Assembly: GCF_012641405.1 (NCBI RefSeq)
Contig: NZ_JABAII010000007.1
Span: 124,001 to 188,000 of the forward strand
Origin: Rhizobium sp. P40RR-XXII
GTDB lineage: Bacteria > Pseudomonadota > Alphaproteobacteria > Rhizobiales > Rhizobiaceae
DNA: 64,000 bases
Reading direction: 5' to 3'
Shown here: positions 47,258 to 56,911 of the stretch, piece after piece
Layout: every line of letters starts with the position of its first letter
Numbering within the stretch: position 1 is the first letter of the stretch
Made by a program: the position numbers and the translations under genes
Notes under the pieces: generated by a model
The model's database searches: none
Told to the model about the DNA's origin: nothing
What the model saw: only the letters and a program-made list of their open reading frames with translations

Positions 47258-48421
47258 TTACCGCGCCAGGTCGAGATAGGCGGAGGCGACCAAGGCGTCG
47301 ATATCGGCCGGAACGGGGATGACGCAAGCTTCGCCACCGAGGCCGCCCTTGGCGACCCGCTCCAGGCAACGGGACTGCAGCGTAAAGCCGAGATCCATGG
47401 ATTCGATGGTATTGCCGAGCGGACGCGGACCGGCCAGATTGGCCATGTGACCGCCGCCGAGAATATGGAAGGTGCGGCCGTCGCGCATGCGGATCGTCTC
47501 GATCTGCTCGGCTTCGTAGCAGTCGATGCCGGCGACCTCGGGACTGTTGCGGAAGCCTTCGACATCGATCTCATGCGGGAAGTGGCCGCCATTCATCAGG
47601 ATCGCACCGTCCTTGATCAGCGGCAAATCCGCCGTCGTGACGATATCGCGGAAGCCGGTAACGGTGATCAGGATATCGGCGGAGCGGATTGCCGCTTCGC
47701 GCAGCGGCGTCGAGAAGCCGTCGAGATGGGCTTCAAGCGTTGTAACCGGATCGATATCGACGACGCTGACTGCGGAAAACGCATTGCGGAAGCATGCCGC
47801 GGTACCCTTGCCGCAAGCACCATAACCGAAGACGGTGACGCGTTTGCCATTGGTGGATCGATTGGTAAAGCGCAGATAGCTCTCGAACAGGCTCTGCCCC
47901 ACCGCATGTCGGTTTTCGGCGAATTGCTTGATCGGGCTGTCGTTGATGACCAGGATCGGCATGTCGAGCCTGCTGCGCATCGGTATGAGCCGGGCCCGGC
48001 CGGATGTGGTTTCCTCGGTGCCGCCGAGCAGATTGTCATAGGGCTTATCGGCCGCGCGGGCGAAGAGATCGCCGCCATTGTCGAGGAGCAAATCCGGCTT
48101 TTCCGCCAGGATCGCATCGAGGCTCGCGCCATGCTCCTCGGCGTCGCGGGTCTGCGTCGCAAAGACCTTTATGCCCTTCGCCCGCAGGTAGTCGACCGTT
48201 TCGGGCTGCGTGCTGTTGAGATTGCCGGTGCAGACGAGGCCGGCGCCGCCGGCGCGCAGCGTCATCAGCAACGCGACCGTTTTCGGCTCGAGATGGATGC
48301 CCGTGCCGATGGTCAGGCCGGCAAAGGGTCTGGTGTCGCGGAATTCCGCCGCCGTGGCCGCCAGCAACCGGCAGCCCTGGGCAACCCAATCGATGCGGGA
48401 AAGAGAAGAAGACTGATCCAT
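47258..48421 (-). CDS. S-adenosylhomocysteine hydrolase-like protein with altered active site
   Basis: 387 residues, shorter than canonical AhcY (about 430-470). The NAD-binding motif is FGYGACGKG at 198-206 and the fold landmarks GTEETTSG (134-141) and NDSPIK (160-165) are present. Against the human enzyme the catalytic Asp131 is Asn115 here (DNGGD), Asp190 is Glu169, and Cys195 is Val174; Lys186, Glu156 and Asn191 are retained (Lys165, Glu137, Asn170). A different substrate or lost hydrolase activity is plausible. AGGAG precedes the ATG at 48421. It is preceded on the same strand by a LysR gene; a true ahcY is presumably elsewhere. Confidence 0.85.
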   Translation of the reverse strand: MDQSSSLSRIDWVAQGCRLLAATAAEFRDTRPFAGLTIGTGIHLEPKTVALLMTLRAGGAGLVCTGNLNSTQPETVDYLRAKGIKVFATQTRDAEEHGASLDAILAEKPDLLLDNGGDLFARAADKPYDNLLGGTEETTSGRARLIPMRSRLDMPILVINDSPIKQFAENRHAVGQSLFESYLRFTNRSTNGKRVTVFGYGACGKGTAACFRNAFSAVSVVDIDPVTTLEAHLDGFSTPLREAAIRSADILITVTGFRDIVTTADLPLIKDGAILMNGGHFPHEIDVEGFRNSPEVAGIDCYEAEQIETIRMRDGRTFHILGGGHMANLAGPRPLGNTIESMDLGFTLQSRCLERVAKGGLGGEACVIPVPADIDALVASAYLDLAR

Positions 48422-48547
48422 GACGCGCTCCTGCCGGCTGGTTCCATATGGCGATCTGGCATGGCGGGAGGTTGGCTGTCGATGGACATTGCAATGCCTC
48501 ACATGGCAGAAAATCTGCCATAGAGATCCGATCGGACAGATGGCCTG

Positions 48548-49453
48548 CTAAGCCTGTTCGGCCCCTGCCTTGCTCAGCCAATCGGCCAGCCGGACGAGAG
48601 CCGGATCCTTCACATCGCCGCTGCGGATACTGAGGCTGTAGCCGGCCGGTCTTCGAATGAAGCCGTAAGGTGCCACCAATGTGCCGCGATCGATATCGTC
48701 ACCGACGGCCGTGCGCGGCGCGATGGCAATACCGAGCCCTGAGCGAGCGGCTCCGATCGCAAGCAGCAGATCCTCGAATTCGCGATTGCCGGCGAAGCGA
48801 ATGGGTACGCGGCCGCTTTCCACGAACCAGTCGCTCCAGAGACTTGGAGCAGAGCGGCTTGCAAGCGCCACAGCATCGGCAAGTGCCGAGACATCGGCCG
48901 AGAGGCCAAGGCGATCGGCGAGTTCCGGCGTCGCGACCGGCCCGAATTCATCCTCCATGAAGCGGATCGCGGTGATATCACGCGTCGGCCGGTATTCACC
49001 GCCCATGATGACGGCCTCGAGATCCGGGCGCTTGGCCAGAGGCTCCACCGTTGCCATCGGCACGATATCCATATCGATGTCCTGAAGCGCTGCCTGCAGG
49101 CCGGCGGCGCGCGGCATCAGCCACCAGATCGCGAAAGCCGAGGGCACGCCGAGCCGGATGGACCGCCTGCCTTCGATCGAAAGTTCCGCCGAAGCCCGTG
49201 CCAGGATGCCGAGGGCGACACCGACCGAATCGGCGAATGCCTTGCCCTTCGCCGTCAGCACCAGCCTGCCATTCTCCCGATCGAACAGGGCGATACCGAA
49301 ATGGGCTTCCAGCAAGTTCAACTGCTGCCTGACGGCGCCGCGCACGACCCCGAGTTCATCGGCGGCCTTCAAAATGCTGCCGCGCCGCGCCACCGCATCG
49401 AAAGCGCGCAATGCATTCAGAGGTGGCAGACGTCGGGATGCTCGTTCGGACAT
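48548..49453 (-). CDS. LysR family transcriptional regulator
   Basis: 301 residues with the GcvA-like N-terminus (LPPLNALRAFDAVARRGS, LGVVRGAVRQQLNLLE) and effector domain. It lies 126 bases upstream of the SAHH-like gene on the same strand and is the best candidate regulator for it. The NUDIX gene is divergent, with the AT-rich region between. Confidence 0.9.
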   Translation of the reverse strand: MSERASRRLPPLNALRAFDAVARRGSILKAADELGVVRGAVRQQLNLLEAHFGIALFDRENGRLVLTAKGKAFADSVGVALGILARASAELSIEGRRSIRLGVPSAFAIWWLMPRAAGLQAALQDIDMDIVPMATVEPLAKRPDLEAVIMGGEYRPTRDITAIRFMEDEFGPVATPELADRLGLSADVSALADAVALASRSAPSLWSDWFVESGRVPIRFAGNREFEDLLLAIGAARSGLGIAIAPRTAVGDDIDRGTLVAPYGFIRRPAGYSLSIRSGDVKDPALVRLADWLSKAGAEQA

Positions 49454-49705
49454 GACAAGAATTTATCTTTTTTCCCAGTATGATAGCGGCACCATTCAAG
49501 CAACTGCACCATCTGCGGCATAAAAATGCTGTTCAATGTCGTTTTCAGCACAATGGCTGGCGAATATCAGAAAACAAAACTTTCGTTTTTTAACTACGAA
49601 GCACTGAATAAATTTGTGGGGAAATACCATATAGCGTCATATATGGCGCAAATTTTTTCCACACAATGTTATTATGCAACTCAAGCGTCACTCCAACACC
49701 CAAAG
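49454..49705. promoter_or_regulatory. AT-rich divergent intergenic region with inverted repeat
   Basis: Markedly AT-richer than the rest of the window. Contains CCATATA (49627-49633) and TATATGG (49640-49646) around a GCGTCA spacer, a likely binding site. Open frames run through it on the plus strand, in frame with the NUDIX gene, so an upstream start at 49526 cannot be excluded. Confidence 0.45.
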
Positions 49706-50215
49706 GTGATCCGACAATTGGCCTTTCTCAATCGCATAGCGAATGATGTGCAACTTATGTTTCGGCGCCCGCCGCGACAGCAATATGCTGCGCTCTGCTA
49801 TCGATTGAAGAAGAAAACGGGCGATCTCGAAGTGTTGCTGCTGACCAGCCGCGATACCGGCCGCTGGGTCATTCCCAAGGGCTGGCCGATGCCGGGCAAG
49901 CTTTCCCATGAGGTCGCCGCCCGCGAGGCCTATGAAGAGGCCGGCGTGCGCGGCACGGTGGAGACGGAGCCGCTCGGTTCGTTCGGTTACGACAAGGTGC
50001 TGAGGGACGGCATTCAGGTGCCGTGCCGCGTGCAGGTCTATGCACTCGAAGTCAGCGAGCTCGCCAAGAACTTCAAGGAAAAGGGCGAACGTTCCCTGGA
50101 GTGGGTCTCCTACGAGACGGCGGCCGAACGCGTTCGCGAACCGGAACTGCGCGAGATCATTCTCGCTTTCGCACAGCGGATGACGGCGACTCCCGCCGCA
50201 ATCCAGGCGAAGTAA
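49706..50215 (+). CDS. NUDIX hydrolase
   Basis: 169 residues when started at GTG 49706. The NUDIX box reads G-x5-K-x7-REAYEEAGV, with Lys where the first Glu is usual; the metal-binding REAxEEAGV is intact. Similar to the diphosphoinositol-polyphosphate/diadenosine-type NUDIX proteins annotated in rhizobia (RWVIPKGWPM). Substrate unknown. The start is uncertain because the upstream frame stays open to an ATG at 49526. Confidence 0.8.
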   Translation: MIRQLAFLNRIANDVQLMFRRPPRQQYAALCYRLKKKTGDLEVLLLTSRDTGRWVIPKGWPMPGKLSHEVAAREAYEEAGVRGTVETEPLGSFGYDKVLRDGIQVPCRVQVYALEVSELAKNFKEKGERSLEWVSYETAAERVREPELREIILAFAQRMTATPAAIQAK

Positions 50216-50311
50216 GCCATATTAGCCACAAAAAACTGTGTCAGTGTGCGTGACGGATATTGCGCGCCTCATCGGTCAGCGCGATACGAGAGTTTTAATT
50301 CAGAGAATTGC

Positions 50312-51847
50312 ATGCCCGACCGACCGGCCACACCGATAAAAAGGACCCTCGACAAGGACCTCGACAAATTCACCTATGTCGAGGACGCGACCCATCACGT
50401 CGCAAGACGCCTTGTGGCGCCGGGTATCGGCTTGATCTTTCTCGGCCTCGCCATGGTCTTCGCCGGCATTTACGTGTTCGATCAGCCGCGCGCGACATTG
50501 ATCTTTGCCGCCGTTGGCCTTGCCGGCTACATGGCCATGAACATCGGCGCGAAGGACGTCGCCAACAATGTCGGCGCGGCAGTCGGCGCGCGCGCGATCA
50601 CCATGACCCAGGCGCTGGTCATGGCGGCCATTTTCGAGATCCTCGGCGCGACGATTGCCGGCGGCCCGGTCATCAATACCATCTCGGCGCATATCGTCGA
50701 CACCAATCGCATCGTCAGCATCGGCAAGCTTGCCTGGCTGATGATGGCGGCATTGCTCGCCGCAGCACTCTGGATCAACTTCGCAACCTGGTTGAAAGCG
50801 CCCGTTTCGACCACGCATACGATCGTCGGGGCTGTCGTCGGCGCGGGAGCCGCAGCCGTCGGTCCCGAGCTGGTAAATTGGAACGTTCTCGCGGCGATCT
50901 CTGCAGGCTGGGTCGTGACGCCCTTCCTTGGCGGCGCTATCGCGGCCGGCATCCTGTTCTTCATCGAGAGCTTCATCGTCTATCGCGACGACAAGATCGC
51001 CGCCGCCAGATACTGGATCCCTATTCTGATCGGGTTGATGGCCGGCTCGTTTTCGGCCTATCTCATTGTCCAGCTCGAGCCCAAGAATGCCATCCCGAAC
51101 CTGCTGAACCTCGCGATCGGCATTATCGTCGGCATGATCGCCTGGCTGGCGGCGCGACCGCTGGTGGCGGCGCAATCGGTCGGGCTCGAAAACAAGAACA
51201 GTTCGCTGCGCAAGCTTTTCCGCCTGCCGCTGATCTGCTCGGCGGCGCTGATGTCCTTTGCGCACGGCGCCAACGATGTCGCCAATGCCATCGGACCGCT
51301 GTCGGCGATCGTGCGCGACATCGGCCTTGGCGGCTCGCTCGGCGTGGTCGCAGAGACAACCACCCAGAAGGCGCCCTTCTGGGTCGTCATGATTGGCGGC
51401 TGCGGCATTTCCGTGGGTGTGCTGCTTTACGGCCCGCGACTCATTCGCCTGCTCGGCGAGCAAATCACCAAGCTCAATCCGATGCGGGCCTACTGCGTTG
51501 CCGTATCCGCGGCGCTCACCGTCATCGTCGCGGCCTGGTTCGGTTTCCCGGTGAGCTCGACCCACATTACGGTCGGCGCGGTTTTCGGGGTCGGCTTCTT
51601 TCGCGAATGGTATACCGTCCGTTCCAAGCGGCGATTTGCCTATATGCGCAAAAAGGCGGAAGCCGCGGGCATTCCCTGGCTTGAGCCGGAATCCGCGGAC
51701 GAGCGCAATCCCGATGAAGTTCATCGCCGGCGGCTGGTGCGCCGCTCGCATTTCATGACCATCATCGCGGCGTGGGCGATCACCGTGCCGGTCGCGGCCA
51801 TGCTTGCCGCCGCCGTATATTGGGTTATGGTCGCACTCTTCATTTAG
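50312..51847 (+). CDS. Inorganic phosphate transporter, PiT family
   Basis: 511 residues, ten or more membrane helices and the duplicated PiT signature GAKDVANNVGAAVGAR (residues about 90) and GANDVANAIGPLSAI (about 330). Low-affinity H+:phosphate (or metal-phosphate) symport at the inner membrane. The upstream in-frame ATG at 50246 is disregarded as it adds a 22-residue leader unlike the family. The gene stands alone, without pap/phoU neighbours. Confidence 0.92.
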   Translation: MPDRPATPIKRTLDKDLDKFTYVEDATHHVARRLVAPGIGLIFLGLAMVFAGIYVFDQPRATLIFAAVGLAGYMAMNIGAKDVANNVGAAVGARAITMTQALVMAAIFEILGATIAGGPVINTISAHIVDTNRIVSIGKLAWLMMAALLAAALWINFATWLKAPVSTTHTIVGAVVGAGAAAVGPELVNWNVLAAISAGWVVTPFLGGAIAAGILFFIESFIVYRDDKIAAARYWIPILIGLMAGSFSAYLIVQLEPKNAIPNLLNLAIGIIVGMIAWLAARPLVAAQSVGLENKNSSLRKLFRLPLICSAALMSFAHGANDVANAIGPLSAIVRDIGLGGSLGVVAETTTQKAPFWVVMIGGCGISVGVLLYGPRLIRLLGEQITKLNPMRAYCVAVSAALTVIVAAWFGFPVSSTHITVGAVFGVGFFREWYTVRSKRRFAYMRKKAEAAGIPWLEPESADERNPDEVHRRRLVRRSHFMTIIAAWAITVPVAAMLAAAVYWVMVALFI

Positions 51848-51918
51848 GGCGGTTCGGCTTCTCACCGGGTCTTCGAGCCGCTCCATCTCACTGCTCTAAG
51901 CAATTCCGGGGGTAATCC

Positions 51919-52656
51919 ATGCGCGCCAACTTCCGCATGCAGCGGCTGTTCGTGACTGCAGACATCAAGGCAGGCGTCGCCATCGAGGCCGACCAGGATC
52001 AGTTCAACTATCTTGCCAATGTTCTGCGCCTGGAGGATGGCGCCGAGCTGCTCATCTTCAACGGCCGCGACGGCGAGTGGAAGGTAAGCGTCTCCTTTCC
52101 CTCGCGCAAACGCATCCTGCTGACGCCGATCGAAGAAACACGACCGCAGCCGGCCCCATCCGACCTGCATTATCTCTTTGCGCCGCTGAAGGTCGGGCGG
52201 CTTGATTACCTCGTGCAGAAGGCCGTGGAAATGGGTGCGGGTCTGCTGCAGCCGGTCATGACGCAGCACGTCCAAGGCAAGATCACCAATCTGGACAAGG
52301 TCAGGGCCAATGTCATCGAGGCGGCGGAGCAATGCGGCATTCTTAGCATTCCCGATGTCGCCGAGCCGGTAAAGCTCGCCGACCTGCTCGCCCGCTGGCC
52401 GCGCGAGCGTCGCATCATCTATTGCGACGAAGGCGATGCCGGGCAGAATCCGCTGCCGCTGCTGACGCGGGTCAAGGAGAAGCATCTGGCGCTGCTGGTC
52501 GGCCCCGAGGGCGGTTTTTCCGAAGAGGAGCGCGCGCTGCTGCGCAGCCTCGATTTCGTCAGCGCCATTCCGCTCGGGCCGCGCATCCTGCGTGCCGACA
52601 CGGCGGCCGTCGCGGCCATGGCAGTGATCCAAGCGGCGATCGGCGACTGGAACTGA
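51919..52656 (+). CDS. rsmE: 16S rRNA (uracil(1498)-N3)-methyltransferase RsmE
   Basis: 245-residue SPOUT-class enzyme. [13 protein letters not shown] and [13 protein letters not shown] are the RsmE SAM-knot motifs; the N-terminal PUA-like domain reads [12 protein letters not shown]. Follows the PiT gene, with a fragment of a dispersed repeat (AGCAATTCCGG near 51898) between, and ends four bases before the convergent LysE-type gene. Confidence 0.95.
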   Translation: MRANFRMQRLFVTADIKAGVAIEADQDQFNYLANVLRLEDGAELLIFNGRDGEWKVSVSFPSRKRILLTPIEETRPQPAPSDLHYLFAPLKVGRLDYLVQKAVEMGAGLLQPVMTQHVQGKITNLDKVRANVIEAAEQCGILSIPDVAEPVKLADLLARWPRERRIIYCDEGDAGQNPLPLLTRVKEKHLALLVGPEGGFSEEERALLRSLDFVSAIPLGPRILRADTAAVAAMAVIQAAIGDWN

Positions 52657-52660
52657 GCGT

Positions 52661-53275
52661 TCACTCCAGGACCGCAACGACGGTTGCAACGATCAGCAGG
52701 ATCGCCAGCGATATGTTGACGATCCGCGAGACTTTCGGATTTTGAAGGAAGCGGGACAGGGAAGCGCCGACAAGAAGCCATACCATATGGATGGCGACGA
52801 TCATTCCCGTCAGCAGCACGACCTTGAGGGCTGCGTCCAGCAGCCTTCGGTCCTGAAACAGGCTGACCCCGGCAAAGACGGCAGCAATCGCCAGGTAGGC
52901 CTTGGGGTTGGCGACGGCCAGCAGGAAGCCGCCGGAGAAGGCCGGAACCGCGGCCCGATCGTCGCGGCGCGACAGCGGCGGCGCCGTGGCGATCTTGAAG
53001 GCGAGATAAAGGATATAAACGGCTGAGATCGCCGTCAGCAGGAAGGCACCGTGCGGCACCGACAGCAGGATCGCAACGACACCGGCTGCAACGGCGAGCA
53101 GGACCATGACAGTGCCCGCGATAAGGCCGGAGACGTAACCGAGCGACCGCCGGAAGCCATAGGCCGCCCCCATCGCCGTCGCGCTGATCGTCGAGGGGCC
53201 AGGGCTTCCCATGATGACCAGCGAGGCCAGAAGCAGCGTCAGTATAGGATAGTAAAGGGCGTTCGTGCCGTTCAT
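52661..53275 (-). CDS. LysE family translocator
   Basis: 204 residues, about six helices, with the LysE/RhtB signature MGSPGPSTISATAMGAAYG near residues 23-40. Exports amino acids or similar small molecules across the inner membrane; the substrate is unknown. ATG 53275 chosen; the open frame upstream adds an unrelated 58-residue leader. Divergent from gshA, with 243 bases between. Confidence 0.9.
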   Translation of the reverse strand: MNGTNALYYPILTLLLASLVIMGSPGPSTISATAMGAAYGFRRSLGYVSGLIAGTVMVLLAVAAGVVAILLSVPHGAFLLTAISAVYILYLAFKIATAPPLSRRDDRAAVPAFSGGFLLAVANPKAYLAIAAVFAGVSLFQDRRLLDAALKVVLLTGMIVAIHMVWLLVGASLSRFLQNPKVSRIVNISLAILLIVATVVAVLE

Positions 53276-53518
53276 TGATATGCTCCGCTTGACGTCAATC
53301 GAAGCAAAACTATCCGTGCTCACGGCGAGACGTCTTGAACGCTTGTGCAAATATACCGGCGGCCGGCACGGCTGTGATGCACTGGCGAGACACAAAATCC
53401 TATTTTTTTGAACGACCCTTGAAAGAAATTCACTTGCACCGTACCTCAATCCGCGTCAATCACCCTCCTATTGACCTGCGGCTTGCGCGGGTGCTTCTCC
53501 GAGATCTAAGGTAATACC

Positions 53519-54892
53519 ATGGCGCGCGATACCACCGACCAGACTCCGCTCTCCTCGGTCTCGGAAATGACGGCCTATCTGGCTGCCGGCAACAAGCCGA
53601 AAGAGAAATTCCGCATCGGCACCGAGCACGAGAAATTCGTGTTCTTCCGCGCCGACAACAGCCCCGTGCCCTATTTCGGCGAGGCCAGCATTTCCGCGCT
53701 CCTCGAAGGGCTGCAGAAGAAAAGCGGCTGGGATCCGATCATGGATGGCGACAACATCATCGGGCTCGGCGAGCCCACCGGCATGGGTGCGATCTCGATC
53801 GAGCCGGGCGGCCAGTTCGAACTGTCGGGCGCGCCGCTCGAAACCATCCACCAGACCTGCAAGGAATCGAACAACCATCTGGCGACGGTGCGCGAGATCG
53901 CCGAGCCGATGGGCATTCGCTTCCTCGGCGTCGGCGGCAGCCCGAAATGGACGCTCGCCGAAACGCCGCGCATGCCGAAATCGCGCTACGAGATCATGAG
54001 CCGCTACATGCCGAAGGTCGGCACCAAGGGCCTCGACATGATGTACCGTACCTGCACGATCCAGGTGAACCTCGATTTCTCCTCGGAAGCCGATATGCGC
54101 CGCAAGATGCGCGTGTCGATGAAACTGCAGTCGCTGGCAACGGCGCTCTTCGCCTCCTCGCCCTTCACGGAAGGTAAGCCGAACGGGCTTTCCTCCTGGC
54201 GCGGCGACATCTGGCGCGATACCGACAACCGTCGCAGCGGCCTGCTCGATTTCACCTTCCGTGACGATTTCGGCTTTGAAGACTATGTGAAGTGGGCGCT
54301 CGACGTTCCCATGTATTTCGTCGTTCGCGACGGCCGCTATCACGACTGTACGCATGTCACCTTCCGCCAGTTCATGGACGGCGCGCTGAAGGGCGAAATC
54401 GCCGATTGGGAACCGACGATGGGCGACTGGACGAACCATCTCTCGACGCTGTTTCCCGACGTACGCCTCAAGCGCTTCCTCGAAATGCGCGGCGCGGACG
54501 GCGGCCCCTGGCGCCGCATCTGTGCGCTGCCGGCCTTCTGGGTCGGCCTGCTCTATGACGACGAGGCGCTGACGGCCGCCGACGAGCTGACCAAGGACTG
54601 GAGCTTCGACGAGGTCAACGCGTTGCGTGACGTCGTGCCGGCGCAGGGCCTGAAGGCCGCGATCAAGGGCCATGGCCTGCTTGACGTGGCGCGCGAAGTG
54701 GTCGGCATTTCCCGCCTTGGTCTGAAGAACCGCGCGCGCCTGAACGGCGACGGGCAGGACGAAACCGTCTTCCTTTCGCCGCTCGACGAAGTGCTCGCCA
54801 AGAAGGGCACGCTCGCCGACGACCTGCTGATGCTCTACAACGGCCGCTGGAACCAGTCCGTCGAGCCGATCTTCGAGGAATATCAGTATTGA
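53519..54892 (+). CDS. gshA: Glutamate-cysteine ligase, plant/alphaproteobacterial type
   Basis: 457 residues, first enzyme of glutathione synthesis (ATP-dependent gamma-glutamylcysteine formation). KFRIGTEHEKFVF and SIEPGGQFELSGAPL are the conserved ATP/glutamate-site stretches; the length and sequence belong to the class 2/plant-like group found in rhizobia. Codon use and length are regular. Matches the GST encoded at 24.7 kb and the Kef-type antiporter in relying on glutathione. An AAGGT site lies 9 bases upstream of the ATG. Confidence 0.95.
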   Translation: MARDTTDQTPLSSVSEMTAYLAAGNKPKEKFRIGTEHEKFVFFRADNSPVPYFGEASISALLEGLQKKSGWDPIMDGDNIIGLGEPTGMGAISIEPGGQFELSGAPLETIHQTCKESNNHLATVREIAEPMGIRFLGVGGSPKWTLAETPRMPKSRYEIMSRYMPKVGTKGLDMMYRTCTIQVNLDFSSEADMRRKMRVSMKLQSLATALFASSPFTEGKPNGLSSWRGDIWRDTDNRRSGLLDFTFRDDFGFEDYVKWALDVPMYFVVRDGRYHDCTHVTFRQFMDGALKGEIADWEPTMGDWTNHLSTLFPDVRLKRFLEMRGADGGPWRRICALPAFWVGLLYDDEALTAADELTKDWSFDEVNALRDVVPAQGLKAAIKGHGLLDVAREVVGISRLGLKNRARLNGDGQDETVFLSPLDEVLAKKGTLADDLLMLYNGRWNQSVEPIFEEYQY

Positions 54893-54905
54893 TATCCGGT
54901 CGGCC

Positions 54906-54933
54906 GCCGTCATCGCCTCGATGAGATGACGGC
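54906..54933 (+). terminator. Hairpin downstream of gshA
   Basis: GCCGTCATC (54906-54914) pairs exactly with 54925-54933; a T-run is only found 20 bases further on (CTCTTTTTTCC). A candidate terminator or 3'-end structure. Confidence 0.45.
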
Positions 54934-55027
54934 AGAAACCGGTATGCGCTCTCTTTTTTCCGCTATAGTATCGTCATAAAGCGCCGCCTGATTCCGAAGC
55001 GGCCTCATAGCGGGGAAAGGGACTTCG

Positions 55028-55897
55028 ATGCTGCCACTCTTCGACATGATGATGCAGGCTCAGAACGGCGCCGCCACGGAGGCCATGGCCAAGCAGTTCA
55101 ATCTTGCGCAGGAGCAGGCGACGAAGGCGATGGCCGCGCTGATGCCGGCATTTTCTTCCGGCTTCAAGCGCAGCGCGACCGATCCTTACAACTTCGTCGG
55201 CGTCATGCAGGACATAACGTCAGGCAACTACGCCAAATACTTCGAGGATATGACGAAGGCCTTCACGCCCGAAGGCATTGCCGACGGTAATGCCGTGCTC
55301 GGAAGGCTGTTCGGCTCCAAGGAGGTTTCCCGCGCGATTGCGGCGCAGGCTGCGCAGATTACCGGCATCGGCCAGGAGATCTACAAGCGCATGCTGCCCG
55401 CCATGGCCGATACGCTGATGGGCGGTCTCTTCAAGGAAACCAGCGGCCAGATCTCACAGATGGCCAATCCCTTCCTCAATACCGATATGGGCGAGATGAT
55501 GCAAAGCTGGCTGCGGAGCATCGGCTTCGCGCCGAAGCAGCAGCCGACGCCGCAGGCGAGCATCTTCGACAATCCCTTCACCCAGGCGATGGAGCTGATG
55601 TTCGGCGCCGATTCGGCCAAGCGCGAAAAGCCGGCGCAGACCAATCCGTTCCTCGACAATCCCTTTGCCAGAGCTTTTCAGGACATGATGAAGAACTTCC
55701 CGATGCCATCAGAGCCGCCGAAGGAAGAACCGAAGGCCAAGCCCGCCGCCGGCGTCGACATGGCCGCCTACACCGAGATGTTCAACGCCATGTTCGATAG
55801 CGGCCTGGAAGTGCAGAAGAGCTATCAGAAGAACATGGAGGCGATCTTCGACAGCTATTTGAAGACGCAGGACAAGCCGGCACCCAAACAAGAGTGA
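55028..55897 (+). CDS. DUF937 domain protein
   Basis: 289 residues. The N-terminal MLPLFDMMMQAQNGAATEAMAKQFNLAQEQA resembles the DUF937/YidB family (helical, no known activity). The middle contains two NPF-type repeats (FDNPFTQAM, FLDNPFARAF), and the C-terminal part ends in a charged QKNMEAIFDSYLKTQDKPAP. No signal peptide or membrane segment. A role near storage granules is not supported by anything I can see. AAAGGGA precedes the ATG. Confidence 0.75.
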   Translation: MLPLFDMMMQAQNGAATEAMAKQFNLAQEQATKAMAALMPAFSSGFKRSATDPYNFVGVMQDITSGNYAKYFEDMTKAFTPEGIADGNAVLGRLFGSKEVSRAIAAQAAQITGIGQEIYKRMLPAMADTLMGGLFKETSGQISQMANPFLNTDMGEMMQSWLRSIGFAPKQQPTPQASIFDNPFTQAMELMFGADSAKREKPAQTNPFLDNPFARAFQDMMKNFPMPSEPPKEEPKAKPAAGVDMAAYTEMFNAMFDSGLEVQKSYQKNMEAIFDSYLKTQDKPAPKQE

Positions 55898-56024
55898 CGG
55901 CGGGGATCGTCACTTTCGACGCCTGTCGATTGTTCGCAATTCCGCACAGCCCGTGCGCATTGCGCCCGCTTATCATACACTGAGACTGAGCCTATTTCTG
56001 CTTTCATCTTGAAAGGAGATAGCC

Positions 56025-56903
56025 ATGTCCAGCATCGATCAATCCGGCGGCTTTACACTTGGGGACCGTAAGGTCAAACGGCTTGGCTACGGCGCCATGC
56101 AGCTCGCGGGCCCCGGCGTGTTCGGCCCGCCGAAGGACCATGACACTGCACTGGCGGTTCTGCGCGAAGCGATCGCCTCCGGCGTCAACCATATCGATAC
56201 AAGCGATTTCTACGGTCCGCATGTGACCAACCGGCTGATCCGGGAAGCGCTCCACCCCTATCGCGACGATCTCGTCATCGTCACCAAGATCGGCGCGCGA
56301 CGCGGCGCGGATGCATCCTGGCTGCCGGCCTTTTCCCGGGAAGAGCTGACACAGGCGGTGCATGACAATCTGCGCAACCTGGGACTGGATGTGCTCGATG
56401 TCGTCAATATCCGCATCATGTTCGACGTGCATGGTCCGGCCGAAGGGTCGATCGAAGCACCCCTGACAATCCTGGCCGATCTCCAGCGGCAAGGTTTGGT
56501 ACGTCACATCGGGCTCAGCAACGTCACAGCCAGCCAGATCGCCGAGGGCCGCCGGATTACGGAGATCGTCTGCGTACAGAACCAATATAATCTTGCCCAT
56601 CGCGCAGACGACGCCCTGATCGACACGCTTGCCCGCGACGGCACCGCTTATGTGCCCTTCTTCCCGCTCGGCGGATTTTCGCCGCTTCAGTCCTCGGCCC
56701 TGTCCGATGTGGCTACCCGGCTGAACGCGACGTCGATGCAGGTGGCGCTCGCCTGGCTCTTGCAGCGCGCACCGAACATCCTGCTCATTCCGGGCACATC
56801 GTCGCTTGCCCACCTCAAGCAGAATATCGCAGCCGCCGAGCTGAAGCTGCCGGAGGATGCGGTCGCGGAACTCGATCGCATCGCCGGCGCTGGCCACGCC
56901 TGA
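56025..56903 (+). CDS. Aldo/keto reductase family oxidoreductase
   Basis: 292 residues of the TIM-barrel AKR family. Active site tyrosine in HIDTSDFYGPHVTN, catalytic Lys in VIVTKIGARR and the following VNIRIMFD where the catalytic histidine region would be (no clear YxIH seen). AAGGAG lies 7 bases upstream of the ATG. The end is only 8 bases from the convergent ABC-F gene. Substrate unknown. Confidence 0.88.
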   Translation: MSSIDQSGGFTLGDRKVKRLGYGAMQLAGPGVFGPPKDHDTALAVLREAIASGVNHIDTSDFYGPHVTNRLIREALHPYRDDLVIVTKIGARRGADASWLPAFSREELTQAVHDNLRNLGLDVLDVVNIRIMFDVHGPAEGSIEAPLTILADLQRQGLVRHIGLSNVTASQIAEGRRITEIVCVQNQYNLAHRADDALIDTLARDGTAYVPFFPLGGFSPLQSSALSDVATRLNATSMQVALAWLLQRAPNILLIPGTSSLAHLKQNIAAAELKLPEDAVAELDRIAGAGHA

Positions 56904-56911
56904 CGCGATCT

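Noticed and set aside
50300..51886. A 528-codon minus-strand frame
   Set aside because: Antisense to the PiT transporter gene; composition dominated by Asp/Arg/His, typical of a shadow frame.
53468..54913. A 481-codon minus-strand frame
   Set aside because: Fully antisense to gshA, which has clear family motifs; no protein character of its own.
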